Below, one piece after another: positions 1-7,380 of a stretch of DNA of 64,000 bases. The stretch comes from Ruixingdingia sedimenti (lineage in GTDB: Bacteria; Pseudomonadota; Alphaproteobacteria; Rhodobacterales; Rhodobacteraceae). The stretch lies in contig NZ_JAVKPH010000004.1 in NCBI RefSeq assembly GCF_031432425.1, positions 181,135 through 245,134 of the forward strand, in the 5' to 3' direction. The notes beneath the pieces are model-generated. The model was given only the letters and a program-made list of their open reading frames with translations, was not told the origin of the DNA and ran no database searches. Each line of letters starts with the position of its first letter. The first letter of the stretch is position 1. The translations under genes were made by a program, and so were the position numbers.

Positions 1-465
1 GGCGACGGCATCACCGAGATGTACGAAAAGACCCGCGCCGAGGGCTTCGGCAAAGAGGTCCAGCGCCGGGTGATGATCGGCACCTATGTGCTGTCGGCGG
101 GCTTCTACGACGCCTATTACAACCGCGCCCGCAAGATCCGCGCGCTGATCAAGCGCGACTTCGATCAGGTCTTTGCCCAAGGCGTGGACGTGATCCTGAC
201 CCCGGCCACGCCCTCTGCCGCCTTCGGTCTGGGGGAAATGGCGCATGCCGACCCGGTGCAGATGTACCTCAACGACGTGTTCACCGTGACGGTGAACCTC
301 GCCGGCCTGCCCGGGATCGCGGTTCCGGCGGGGCTGGACGCCAAGGGGCTGCCGCTCGGCCTGCAACTGATCGGCCGTCCCTGGGACGAGGCCGGGCTGC
401 TCGATCACGCCCATGTGCTGGAACGCGCTGCGGGCTTTGTTTCCAAACCGGAAAAATGGTGGTAA
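1..465 (+). CDS. gatA: Asp-tRNA(Asn)/Glu-tRNA(Gln) amidotransferase subunit A, C-terminal part
   Basis: The reading frame is open from base 1, so this is the 3' end of a gene that starts outside the window. The last ~155 residues match the C-terminus of the GatA amidase subunit, which releases ammonia from glutamine so that GatCAB can amidate mischarged Glu-tRNA(Gln) or Asp-tRNA(Asn) in the cytoplasm. Recognisable family segments are VILTPATPSAAF, VNLAGLPGIAVPAG and GLPLGLQLIG near the end. The Ser-cis-Ser-Lys catalytic triad would lie upstream of the window. The next frame begins close behind, but the likely start of the following lipoprotein gene is 32 bases after this stop. Another amidase-signature enzyme is possible but less likely, because the tail follows GatA closely. 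Confidence 0.9.
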   Translation, partial: GDGITEMYEKTRAEGFGKEVQRRVMIGTYVLSAGFYDAYYNRARKIRALIKRDFDQVFAQGVDVILTPATPSAAFGLGEMAHADPVQMYLNDVFTVTVNLAGLPGIAVPAGLDAKGLPLGLQLIGRPWDEAGLLDHAHVLERAAGFVSKPEKWW

Positions 466-497
466 AGCGCCCGGCTGATACCCCCGAGAGGCTCCCG

Positions 498-1238
498 ATG
501 CTGCGTCATGCCCTTCTTGCCCTGCCGGTCCTTGCGCTTGCCGCCTGTTCGCCCCCGGTGCCGGATTCCGGCGCGGGCGTCGGGTTCGAAAGCTATTCCG
601 ACTATATCAAGCGGCGCGACGGGGTGCTGACCGGACAGGCGCAGGGGGCGCAGGGCACGATCGCGACCGGCACGCCGATCAGTTCCGAAACCGTCAGCAG
701 CGCCCCCATCGGCGCGCCGCTGCCGCTGCCGCCCGCCGCGCAGGCCCCCGCGCCCGCCGCCGGCGCCGCCTCGGCCACCCGCGCGCGCGCCGATACCATC
801 GCCGGCGTGCAACAGCAGACGGGCGAGATGCGGCAGGTTTCCGGCGGCCATGCCGGGATTTCCGACGAGCAGGATTTCGATGCCGTCGCCTCGCGCGAAT
901 CCATCGAAAGCGACCGGCAGCGGCGCGAACAGCAGCAGGCGCAATATGTCGTGGTCCAGCCCGAACCGCTGCCGCAGCGCACGGGGGCCGCGGCGCCGAA
1001 CATCGTGGAATTCGCGCTGTCGACCCGCCATGCGCCCGGCACGCAGATGTACCGCCGCTCGGGCCTGCGGTTCACCAGCCCCGAACGGGCCTGCGCGCGC
1101 TATACCTCGGCGGATCTCGCGCAAGAGGCGTTCCTCGCCTCCGGCGGGCCGGACCGCGACCCGAAAAGCCTCGACCCCGACGGCGACGGCTTCGCCTGCG
1201 GCTGGGACCCGCGCCCCTTCCGCGCGGCGCTGCAATAG
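498..1238 (+). CDS. putative lipoprotein with C-terminal excalibur-like DxDGDGxxC motif
   Basis: Protein of about 246 residues. An N-terminal hydrophobic segment ends in a lipobox (LALAACS), so the product is probably a lipoprotein anchored after signal peptidase II cleavage. The start at 498 places the signal at the N-terminus; an in-frame upstream start at 456 would add 14 residues before it. The middle is Ala/Pro/Gln-rich and low in complexity. The last ~55 residues carry a Cys followed by DPDGDGFACGWDP, a pattern like the calcium-binding excalibur domain seen in extracellular proteins. The stop is directly abutted by the GTG start of an amidase gene at 1239, suggesting an envelope-related pair. 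The exact role is unknown. Confidence 0.75.
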   Translation: MLRHALLALPVLALAACSPPVPDSGAGVGFESYSDYIKRRDGVLTGQAQGAQGTIATGTPISSETVSSAPIGAPLPLPPAAQAPAPAAGAASATRARADTIAGVQQQTGEMRQVSGGHAGISDEQDFDAVASRESIESDRQRREQQQAQYVVVQPEPLPQRTGAAAPNIVEFALSTRHAPGTQMYRRSGLRFTSPERACARYTSADLAQEAFLASGGPDRDPKSLDPDGDGFACGWDPRPFRAALQ

Positions 1239-1931
1239 GTGACGGCGGCGTATCCGTCGCCCAATTCCGGCCCCCGCCGCGACGGGCACCTGCCGCGGCT
1301 GGTGGTGCTGCACTATACCGGGATGGCAAGCTGCGCCGCGGCGCTGGCGCGGCTCTGTGACCCGGCGGCAGAGGTTTCGGCCCATTACCTGATCGACGAG
1401 GGCGGCGCGGTGCTGGCGCTGGTGCCGGAAGAGGCGCGCGCCTGGCATGCCGGGGCGGGGGCATGGGGCGGGCAGGGCGACGTGAATTCGCGCTCGATCG
1501 GGATCGAACTGGCGAACCCCGGCGACCGGCCCTTTGCCGAACCGCAGATGGCGGCGCTGGAACGGCTTCTGCCCGGGATCCTGACGCGCTGGCAGATCCC
1601 GCCGCAGGGCGTGATCGCGCATTCCGACCTCGCCCCCGACCGCAAGTCCGACCCGGGGCCGCGCTTCGACTGGCGCCGCCTCGCCCGCCAGGGGCTGGCG
1701 GTCTGGCCCGACGCGCCCGCACCCGCCGCCGACGCGCCCCCCGCGCTGCCCGCCGCCTTCGCCGCCCGCGCCCGCGCCTTCGGCTATCCCGACGCCCCGC
1801 CCGAAACCCTGCTCGCCGCCTTCCGCCTGCGCTTTCGCCCCTGGGCGCGCGGCCCGCTCGACGCCACCGACCTCGTGCTCGCCGACAGCCTCGCCCGCCG
1901 CTACCCGGCGCCCCCACCACTTTCTGTCTGA
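1239..1931 (+). CDS. N-acetylmuramoyl-L-alanine amidase (Amidase_2 family)
   Basis: 230 residues. It should cleave the amide bond between MurNAc and L-Ala in peptidoglycan fragments, as AmiD/AmpD enzymes do. Zinc-ligand type motifs are visible: VVLHYTGM near residue 24, SAHYLIDEGG near 47, and VIAHSDLAPDRKSDPG near 125, the last with the His and Asp of the catalytic C-terminal motif. RSIGIELAN is also typical. The start is GTG immediately after the TAG of the upstream lipoprotein gene, so the two are likely cotranscribed. No signal peptide is evident, which suggests a cytoplasmic AmpD-like recycling role, although the fold is shared with periplasmic AmiD. Confidence 0.88.
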   Translation: MTAAYPSPNSGPRRDGHLPRLVVLHYTGMASCAAALARLCDPAAEVSAHYLIDEGGAVLALVPEEARAWHAGAGAWGGQGDVNSRSIGIELANPGDRPFAEPQMAALERLLPGILTRWQIPPQGVIAHSDLAPDRKSDPGPRFDWRRLARQGLAVWPDAPAPAADAPPALPAAFAARARAFGYPDAPPETLLAAFRLRFRPWARGPLDATDLVLADSLARRYPAPPPLSV

Positions 1932-1967
1932 AAATATCCCGGGGTCCGGGGCAGCGCCCCGGCGCCC
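1918..1967. repeat. palindromic intergenic repeat, copy 1 (CTTTCTGTC/AAATATCCC type)
   Basis: It begins with CACTTTCTGTCTG, passes through AAAATATCCCGGGG, and ends in a GC-rich hairpin (CCGGGGCAGCGCCCCGG). The same arrangement recurs at 10113, 22609, 36205 and 46819 and inverted at 9978. Here it overlaps the last codons of the amidase gene and lies just upstream of the rnpB promoter. The hairpin may also act as a terminator, although there is no U-run. Confidence 0.7.
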
Positions 1968-1988
1968 ACCCCGCCCCCCGCAATCCGG

Positions 1989-2017
1989 TTGACGCCCGCC
2001 CTCCGACCCCTTACCTC
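1989..2017 (+). promoter_or_regulatory. probable rnpB promoter
   Basis: TTGACG at 1989-1994 and TACCTC at 2012-2017 are separated by 17 bases, a sigma-70-like arrangement with a good -35 and a weak -10. The predicted start about 7 bases further on coincides with the first base of the RNase P RNA P1 helix at 2025, which supports the assignment. Confidence 0.5.
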
Positions 2018-2024
2018 AGCCTTG

Positions 2025-2426
2025 CGCGGAGGGCCGGACGGCCGCGGCCGCGGTCAGGTCCGCAAGGATACCGGCCGGGGTCGAGGAAAGTCCGGACTCC
2101 ATGAGGCAAGGGTGCCGGGTAACGCCCGGCGGGGGCAACCCCAGGGACAGCGCCACAGAGAAGAGACAGCCCCCGTTCCGGCGGGGGTGATGGTGAAACG
2201 GTGGGGTAAGAGCCCACCGCGGGACTGGCAACAGGACCGGCACGGCAAGCCCCACCCGGAGCAATGCCGAATAGGGGTTCCGCGCCGCCGGGCGACCGGC
2301 GGCAGGGAGGTCTCAGCCCGAGGAACCCGGGTTGGCAGCTTGATCCCGCCGGTAACGGCGGGGCCAGAGGAATGGCCGTCGAAGGGGGCGACCCCGGAAC
2401 AGAATCCGGCTTACAGGCCCTCCGCG
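2025..2426 (+). ncRNA. rnpB: RNase P RNA (bacterial type A)
   Basis: This is the catalytic RNA that removes 5' leaders from tRNA precursors. Diagnostic conserved blocks are present in order: GAGGAAAGTCCGGACTCC at 2083-2100 (P4/CR-I region), AGAGGAATGGCCGTC near 2366, and ACAGAATCCGGCTTACAGG just before the 3' end. The 11 bases 2025-2035 (CGCGGAGGGCC) are perfectly complementary to 2416-2426 and form helix P1, which defines both ends. The ~402-base length suits a type A alphaproteobacterial RNA. Open reading frames crossing this interval are spurious. Confidence 0.97.
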
Positions 2427-2581
2427 CATGTTTTCCCTCCGTCAAGCCTGCGGGATGTCCCATAGGGTCCCGCGATGGCGCCGGGGCCTGCTGCCTGTGG
2501 CGAACCGCGCGGAACGTGACCGCCGCGTCCGGCCCGGTCTAGCCTGACCCTGCGATACCCGCCGCCCGGCAGGGAGGCCGG

Positions 2582-2614
2582 GCCCGTATCGAGCCCGTAT
2601 CGAGCCCGTATTGA
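2582..2614 (+). repeat. three tandem 11-bp repeats before the TRAP binding-protein gene
   Basis: The unit GCCCGTATCGA occurs at 2582-2592 and 2593-2603, and once more with one change (GCCCGTATTGA) at 2604-2614. The array runs directly into the ribosome binding site (AGGAGG) and ends 9 bases before the ATG at 2624. It could be replication slippage or a set of regulator sites; the sequence does not decide. Confidence 0.8.
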
Positions 2615-2623
2615 GGAGGTCAC

Positions 2624-3643
2624 ATGAAAAAGTTCCGTTCCGGTGCCGCGCTTCTGGCGCTGGCGGTCGGCATCGCGGGCGCCGGCAGCGCGCTGGCCGA
2701 TCCCGTCAAGCTGAAGTTCGCCCATACCCTGCCGGGCACCCATTACCTGTGGGAACAGGGCTTTCAGAAGTTCACCGAGGCCGTCACCGCCGCCACCGAC
2801 GGGCAGGTGGAATTCGAGGTCTATCCGGCCGGGCAGCTCGGCAAGGACAATCTCGCCGTGCTGAATTCGGGCCTTGCCGACATCTCGATGATGATCCCGA
2901 TGTATGCGCCCGACAAGTTCCCGCTGTCGGGGATCAACGAACTGCCGGGGATGTTCACGTCCTCCTGCGACGTGACGGCCAAGTACAAGCGCATGTCGAG
3001 CCCCGGCAACGTGCTCGCGACCGAGGAATACGACCCGCTCGGCCTGCATGTGATCTTCGTCAACGGCTTTCCGTCCTACATCCTGAACACGGCGAAAAAG
3101 CAGGTCAAGACGCTGGCCGATGCCGAGGGGCTCAAGATCTGGGTCGGCGGCGCGGGCATGGACAAGGCGGTGCGCGCCATGGGCGGCGTGCCGATCCGCC
3201 TGACGGCCTACGAGCTTTACGACGCGATGACCCGCGGCACGGTGGACGGCGCGCTGTTCCCGGCGTCGAGCATCCCGCAGTACAAGCTGGAAACCGAACT
3301 GAAATATTCGCTGGAACAACTCTACCTCGGTACCGGGGTGTTCTTCCTGGCGATGACGAACGAGAAATGGGCCGCGCTGCCCGACAACGTGAAGGACGCG
3401 ATCAACGCCGCCCGCGACGCGGTGGAGCCCGAACTTTGCGCCTGGCTCGACGCGGATGACACCGCCAAGCGCGACCGGCTGGTGGCCGAGAACGGGCTGT
3501 CCGTGGTGCAGCTGTCGCCCGAACAGGATGCCGAATGGAAGGCCCGGATCGAGAAGGTCGCGCAGGACTGGGCGGCGGAACTCGACGGGCAGGGCAGGGC
3601 GGGGTCCGCCACGCTGGAGGCGATGCGCGCGGCCGGGAACTGA
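2624..3643 (+). CDS. dctP: TRAP transporter substrate-binding protein (DctP family)
   Basis: 339 residues with a clear Sec signal peptide ending ALA-D near residue 26. The mature part matches DctP-type solute receptors: KLKFAHTLPG at the start of the mature chain, YPAGQLGKDN around 66, and a WVGGAGMDKAVRAMGG segment in the ligand-binding core. Such proteins bind organic acids in the periplasm and hand them to a DctQM membrane pair driven by ion gradients. No dctQ or dctM gene is adjacent: a terminator follows, then an enoyl-CoA hydratase gene. The ATG at 2624 has a strong GAGGAGGT site. The substrate cannot be read from the sequence. Confidence 0.9.
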   Translation: MKKFRSGAALLALAVGIAGAGSALADPVKLKFAHTLPGTHYLWEQGFQKFTEAVTAATDGQVEFEVYPAGQLGKDNLAVLNSGLADISMMIPMYAPDKFPLSGINELPGMFTSSCDVTAKYKRMSSPGNVLATEEYDPLGLHVIFVNGFPSYILNTAKKQVKTLADAEGLKIWVGGAGMDKAVRAMGGVPIRLTAYELYDAMTRGTVDGALFPASSIPQYKLETELKYSLEQLYLGTGVFFLAMTNEKWAALPDNVKDAINAARDAVEPELCAWLDADDTAKRDRLVAENGLSVVQLSPEQDAEWKARIEKVAQDWAAELDGQGRAGSATLEAMRAAGN

Positions 3644-3662
3644 ACCCGTCCGCCACGCCCGC

Positions 3663-3689
3663 GGCGCCGGGGATGCCGGCGCCGTTTTT
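3663..3689 (+). terminator. Rho-independent terminator after dctP
   Basis: GGCGCCGG (3663-3670) and CCGGCGCC (3676-3683) form a perfect 8-bp stem with a 5-base loop, followed by GTTTTT. It separates the TRAP gene from the enoyl-CoA hydratase gene. Confidence 0.85.
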
Positions 3690-3711
3690 GCATCGAAAGG
3701 AACCGCACCGC

Positions 3712-4497
3712 ATGGCCGAAGGCACTGTCGTCACCAGCCGCGAAGGCGCCGTGGGCGTGATCGAACTCGCCCGCCCCGAAAAGTTCAACGCCATCAACCG
3801 CGCGACCTTCACCGCCATGGTCGCGGCGATGGAGGCGTTCGAGGCCGAAGGCTCGGGCATCCGCGCGGTGCTGATCCGGGCGCAGGGGCGCAATTTCTGC
3901 ACCGGCGGCGATCTGGTCGAAGCACAGTCGATGGAGGGCGATTCCGCCGCGCTGGCCGAATACCTCGCCTTCATGAACGGCGCGCTGACGCGGCTGGAGG
4001 CAAGCCCCCTGCCGGTGGTCTGCGCCTGCCAGGGGCTGGTGCTGGCCGGCGGGCTGGAAATCGCGCTGGCCTGCGATGTGGTCTTTGCCGCCGACACCGC
4101 GCGCTTCGGCGACCAGCATGTGCATTACGGGCTGATCCCGGGCTGGGGCGCCACGCAGCGGCTGGTGCATCAGGCGGGGCTGCGGCGCGCGCTGGACCTG
4201 ATGTTTTCCGGCCGCTGGCTGGATGCGCAGACGGCCGGGGCCTGGGGGATCGTGAACCATGTCGTGCCCGCCGACGATCTTGCCGAGGCCGCGATGGCCT
4301 ATTGCGCCACGCTGGCCAGCCGCAGCCGCCCCGGCCTTGCGGCGATGAAGGCGCTTGCCCGCGCCGCGGGCGACCTGCCGCTGGACGAGGGGCTGCGGCT
4401 GGAAACCGCCCGCACCGTGCAGATCATGGAAGGCCCCGACCCGGCCGAGGGCATCCGCGCCTTCCTCGACCGCCGCCGGCCGCGGTTCGGGGGCTGA
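3712..4497 (+). CDS. enoyl-CoA hydratase/isomerase family protein
   Basis: 261 residues of the crotonase fold. The enzyme would hydrate or isomerise an enoyl-CoA in fatty-acid or amino-acid breakdown. Visible family segments are VIELARPEKFNAIN near the start, NFCTGGDL (oxyanion-hole loop), GLVLAGGLEIALACD and GLIPGWGATQRL. The C-terminal EGPDPAEGIRAFL tail is typical. The second catalytic acid position falls in YGLIPGWG, where many hydratases have a Glu two or three residues earlier, so the reaction could be isomerase- or hydrolase-like. The ATG at 3712 has a GAAAGGAA site; an open frame extends further upstream, but only into the terminator region. Confidence 0.88.
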   Translation: MAEGTVVTSREGAVGVIELARPEKFNAINRATFTAMVAAMEAFEAEGSGIRAVLIRAQGRNFCTGGDLVEAQSMEGDSAALAEYLAFMNGALTRLEASPLPVVCACQGLVLAGGLEIALACDVVFAADTARFGDQHVHYGLIPGWGATQRLVHQAGLRRALDLMFSGRWLDAQTAGAWGIVNHVVPADDLAEAAMAYCATLASRSRPGLAAMKALARAAGDLPLDEGLRLETARTVQIMEGPDPAEGIRAFLDRRRPRFGG

Positions 4498-4577
4498 ACG
4501 GCCGCTTTTCGCTTCGCAGCCCCCACGGCCCGCGCTAGGATCGCGCCGCAGTAACGAGGACCGGGCAGTACAGTACC

Positions 4578-5261
4578 ATGACCACGAAGAAGGGCATCTT
4601 CCAAGCCGCCATCGCGCAGGCGGAGGCCACCGCGAACGCCGAACGGCAAGAGGCCGAGGGCTATGTTCTCTATAAATACAACGACTACGAAACCTACCGC
4701 CGCGTGCAGCAGGACGGCAACAAGGCCAAGCTCGGCGCGCAATACGTGCAGAAGGGCCATGTGTTCTTCCTCGCCGGCTATCTGGAACGGGAACTGGGCG
4801 CGGTGCGTTTCGGGCTCTGCCACGGGGTGCGGCGGGGCAAGGAACAGGGCTGGTTCCGCCGCCGCCTGAAGGGGGCAGAGGTCATCGGCACCGACATTTC
4901 CGAAACCGCGACGCAGTTCCCGAACACGGTGCAATGGGATTTCCACGACCCCAATCCCGAATGGGCGGGCCGGGCGGATTTCGTCTACACCAATTCCTGG
5001 GACCATGCCTTCGACCCCGAACGCGCCTTCAACGCCTGGGTGGATGCGCTGCGTCCCGGGGGGCTTCTGCTGCTCGACCACACGCCGGGGCATGTGCCGC
5101 GTTCGGCCAGCGCGCTCGACCCGTTCGGGGCGACCGAGGCGGCGCTGGAAGGGATGCTGACCCGTGCCTGCGGCGCGCGCGGGCAGGTGGTCGGGTGGCT
5201 CGACCGCAGCGGCGATACGGACTATCCCGCCCGCGTCGTGGTGTTCCGCCGGAACCCCTGA
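4578..5261 (+). CDS. class I SAM-dependent methyltransferase-like protein
   Basis: 227 residues, cytoplasmic. The central part has a Rossmann-like methyltransferase pattern: FGLCHGVRRGKEQ in place of motif I, VIGTDISETA (acidic end of strand 2, binding the SAM ribose), and later DFVYTNSWDHAFD and ALRPGGLLLLDHTPG (strand 5 region). The glycine-rich motif I is unusual (LCHGVRRG instead of GxGxG), and the substrate is unknown. The first ~60 residues are charged and not recognised. The GAGGA element closest to the ATG lies about 17 bases upstream, so initiation may be weak. It stands alone between the hydratase gene and rpmG. Confidence 0.7.
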   Translation: MTTKKGIFQAAIAQAEATANAERQEAEGYVLYKYNDYETYRRVQQDGNKAKLGAQYVQKGHVFFLAGYLERELGAVRFGLCHGVRRGKEQGWFRRRLKGAEVIGTDISETATQFPNTVQWDFHDPNPEWAGRADFVYTNSWDHAFDPERAFNAWVDALRPGGLLLLDHTPGHVPRSASALDPFGATEAALEGMLTRACGARGQVVGWLDRSGDTDYPARVVVFRRNP

Positions 5262-5361
5262 CGGGGCCGTTTTCCGGGTTGACTCTGCCGCCGTCATCCC
5301 TAAAAGGCAGGCTTCAAGGATTTCGCGGGCGCCAGCGCGCCCGGCTGCAGGAGACAGGACA

Positions 5362-5529
5362 ATGGCGAAGCCGACGACGATCAAGATCCGTCTGAACTCG
5401 ACGGCGGGCACCGGGCACTTCTACGTGACCAAGAAGAACGCCCGCACCATGACCGAAAAGATGAGCGTCAAGAAATACGACCCCGTCGTGCGCCAGCACG
5501 TCGAATACAAGGAAGGCAAGATCAAGTAG
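5362..5529 (+). CDS. rpmG: 50S ribosomal protein L33
   Basis: 55 residues, the normal length for the zinc-free form of L33, a component of the large ribosomal subunit near the E site. It begins MAKPTTIKIRLNSTAGTG, followed by FYVTKKNAR and KYDPVVRQHV, all standard. None of the four zinc-ligand cysteines of the C+ form is present. A GGAGA site precedes the ATG. A terminator follows immediately, so the gene is probably monocistronic. Confidence 0.97.
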   Translation: MAKPTTIKIRLNSTAGTGHFYVTKKNARTMTEKMSVKKYDPVVRQHVEYKEGKIK

Positions 5530-5555
5530 GATCGCGCCATCCCGAGGGATCGAAG

Positions 5556-5582
5556 GGCCGTGCCGCAGGGCGCGGCCTTTTT
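5556..5582 (+). terminator. Rho-independent terminator after rpmG
   Basis: GGCCGTGCC (5556-5564) pairs with GGCGCGGCC (5569-5577), allowing one G-U pair, around a GCAG loop, and is followed by TTTTT. Confidence 0.85.
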
Positions 5583-5608
5583 GCTTGCGGCATCGACGGG
5601 GCGGAACG

Positions 5609-6121
5609 ATGAAGCGCGTGATGATCATGGGCCAGCCCGGGTCGGGCAAATCCACGCTGGCGCGGCGGATGGGGGACATCACCGGCCTGCCGGTCTTTCA
5701 CATGGATCACATCCACTGGCAGCCCGGCTGGCGCGAACGCCCGCTGCCCGAAAAGATCGCCCTCGCCCGCGCCATCGAGGCGCAGGAACGGTGGATCTTT
5801 GAAGGCGGGCTGTCCTCGACCTATGCCAGCCGTGCGGCGCGGGCGGATCTGATCGTCTGGCTGGACGTGCCGGTGGGGCTGCGGCTGTGGCGGGTGACGC
5901 GGCGGTGCCTGACCGGCCTTGGTCGGACCCGGCCCGACCTGCCCGAAAACTGCCCCGAGACCCTGCGCAACCTGCCGGGGTTCTGGCGCTTCATCTGGGA
6001 TACGCGCCACACGGCGACCGCGTCGATCTCCCAAGCGCTGGCGGCCGCCCCGCCCGGGGTGTCCAAGATCCGCCTGACCCGCCTGACCGAGGTCCGCGCC
6101 TTTCTGGACGGGCTGAAATGA
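5609..6121 (+). CDS. P-loop kinase, adenylate-kinase/FlaR (topology modulation) type
   Basis: 170 residues. A Walker A loop, GQPGSGKSTLARRMG, begins at residue 8, followed by the LPVFHMDHIHWQPGW segment typical of the FlaR/shikimate-kinase-like P-loop group often annotated as DNA topology modulation protein. WIFEGGLSSTY and ADLIVWLDVP carry the substrate-side and Walker B-like elements. Members are small nucleotide-binding kinases of uncertain substrate, and the topology name is historical. The start at 5609 (GGAACG upstream) puts the P-loop at the usual distance from the N-terminus. The gene converges on the Bax-inhibitor gene, with a shared terminator between them. Confidence 0.82.
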   Translation: MKRVMIMGQPGSGKSTLARRMGDITGLPVFHMDHIHWQPGWRERPLPEKIALARAIEAQERWIFEGGLSSTYASRAARADLIVWLDVPVGLRLWRVTRRCLTGLGRTRPDLPENCPETLRNLPGFWRFIWDTRHTATASISQALAAAPPGVSKIRLTRLTEVRAFLDGLK

Positions 6122-6124
6122 AAA

Positions 6125-6146
6125 GGGCCGGCGTTTCCGCCGGCCC
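6125..6146. terminator. bidirectional terminator
   Basis: GGGCCGGCG (6125-6133) and CGCCGGCCC (6138-6146) form a 9-bp stem with a TTTC loop. The AAAA before it supplies a U-run for the minus-strand gene. It separates the convergent kinase and Bax-inhibitor genes. Confidence 0.8.
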
Positions 6147-6172
6147 TTCGCATGTCTGGTTCCCGCCCGGGG

Positions 6173-6910
6173 TTATTCCCGGTTGCCCATGAACTGGAGC
6201 AGGAACATGAACAGGTTGATGAAGTCGAGGTAGAGCCGCAGCGCGCCCATGATCGCCGATTTCGCCAGCCATTCCTGGTCGCCATGCACCGCATGTTCCA
6301 GATATTCGTTCTTGATCGACTGGGTGTCGTAGGCGGTCAGCCCCGCGAAGATCAGCACCCCGATGACCGAGATCGCGAACATCAGCGCCGGGCTGCCGAG
6401 GAAGATGTTCACGATCGACGCGACGATGAGGCCGATCAGGCCCATCATCAGGAAGGTGCCCATCCCCGACAGATTGCGCTTGGTGGTGTAGCCGTAAAGC
6501 GACAGCCCCGCGAAGGCGATGGAGGTGATCAGGAAGGTCTGCGCGATCGAGATGCCGGTGAACACCTGGAAGATCCAGGCGAGCGACAGGCCCATCACCG
6601 CGGCAAAGGCGTAGAAGAACAGCTGCGCCGCCGCTGCCGACAGCCGGTTGATCATCGCGCCGAAGGCAAAGACCATGATCAGCGGCAGGAACATCACCAC
6701 CCAGCCGAGGATCGTCATGCCCCCGTCCGCGCCCCGCAGGGCCTGCATCAGCACATCGGTGGTGCCGACACCCCAAGCCACGCCCGCGGTGAGCAGCATG
6801 CCCACCGACATCAGGCCGTAGACCTTGTTCATATGGGCGCGAAGGCCCTCGTCGATCTGTGCGGCGCGGGCGCCGGTGCCCGCAGTGCGGATCGTCTGGA
6901 AATCTGCCAT
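6173..6910 (-). CDS. Bax inhibitor-1/YccA family membrane protein
   Basis: 245 residues with seven hydrophobic segments, matching the BI-1 (TMBIM) family of inner-membrane proteins thought to act as pH-sensitive calcium leak channels. Bacterial members include YbhL and YccA, and YccA interacts with FtsH. Family landmarks are the N-terminal VYGLMSVGMLLTAGVAWGV segment, the conserved LTAYDTQSIKNEY after the sixth segment, and the ALRLYLDFINLFMFLLQFMG C-terminus; the two Asp residues in these last motifs are the proposed sensor pair. The start at 6910 has a GGAGGCAATGA-like site. It is monocistronic. Confidence 0.95.
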   Translation of the reverse strand: MADFQTIRTAGTGARAAQIDEGLRAHMNKVYGLMSVGMLLTAGVAWGVGTTDVLMQALRGADGGMTILGWVVMFLPLIMVFAFGAMINRLSAAAAQLFFYAFAAVMGLSLAWIFQVFTGISIAQTFLITSIAFAGLSLYGYTTKRNLSGMGTFLMMGLIGLIVASIVNIFLGSPALMFAISVIGVLIFAGLTAYDTQSIKNEYLEHAVHGDQEWLAKSAIMGALRLYLDFINLFMFLLQFMGNRE

Positions 6911-7070
6911 TCATTGCCTCCGTCAGGTTCTGGCGAAAGCAGCCCCCGGGTAACCCGTCAGGATGCCCGTCTTCGGGGCGAGGGCGCTCGGATGACATAT
7001 TGTCCGGGTTCCCCTCGATTTCAAGGATTTCCGGCGCAGTTTTGCACGATTTGCGGTATTCGTCCTGCGT

Positions 7071-7265
7071 CTAGCGCAGCCAGTGCGCCGGGGCGTCCCA
7101 GGCGGGTTCGGCCTGCCGTGCCGCAGCAGAGGGCGCATCCGCCGCCCGCCGCGCGGGGGCAGGGGCGGCGGGCGCCGTCAGCAGCTGGCGGATCAGGCCC
7201 GTTGCCGCGCCCGTCCGGTGCAGCCCGAGGACGGTGCCTTCCGAAGTGTGCAGCGACGTGAACAT
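7071..7265 (-). CDS. small hypothetical protein
   Basis: 64 residues, not recognised. It has an N-terminal section with hydrophobic character (VLGLHRTGAATGLIRQLL), then an Ala/Pro/Arg-rich stretch, and ends in AWDAPAHWLR. No signal peptide or known motif is seen. An AGAAGGAAA site sits at normal spacing before the ATG, which is the main support for translation. It is divergent from the LysR gene at 7381, sharing a 115-base regulatory region, so it may be a target of that regulator. Confidence 0.55.
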   Translation of the reverse strand: MFTSLHTSEGTVLGLHRTGAATGLIRQLLTAPAAPAPARRAADAPSAAARQAEPAWDAPAHWLR

Positions 7266-7358
7266 GGCGGTTTCCTTCTGCCCGGCGGACCCTGGCCCGT
7301 CATTCGTGTTGCCCCCTATCGCAGATCGCGCGATATTTGTGAAATGAATGATTTTGAC

Positions 7359-7380
7359 GTGATGCATCACGAGGTGTGAT
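7359..7380. promoter_or_regulatory. palindromic operator candidate before lysR
   Basis: GTGATGCATCAC at 7359-7370 is a perfect 12-bp palindrome. Its right arm ATCAC (7366-7370) also pairs with GTGAT at 7376-7380, giving overlapping inverted repeats that end at the ATG of the LysR gene. The position suits autoregulation, and the site lies in the shared intergenic region with the divergent small ORF. The role is inferred from position and symmetry only. Confidence 0.45.

Noticed and set aside
577..600. tRNA-like GGTTCGAA sequences (also near 15779, 40000 and 49478)
   Set aside because: None sits in a foldable 75-base cloverleaf; they belong to coding sequence or the palindromic repeats. No tRNA gene was found.
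2054..2465. Several open frames across the RNase P RNA
   Set aside because: The region is rnpB by conserved sequence and by the perfect P1 helix; the frames are a by-product of G+C richness.
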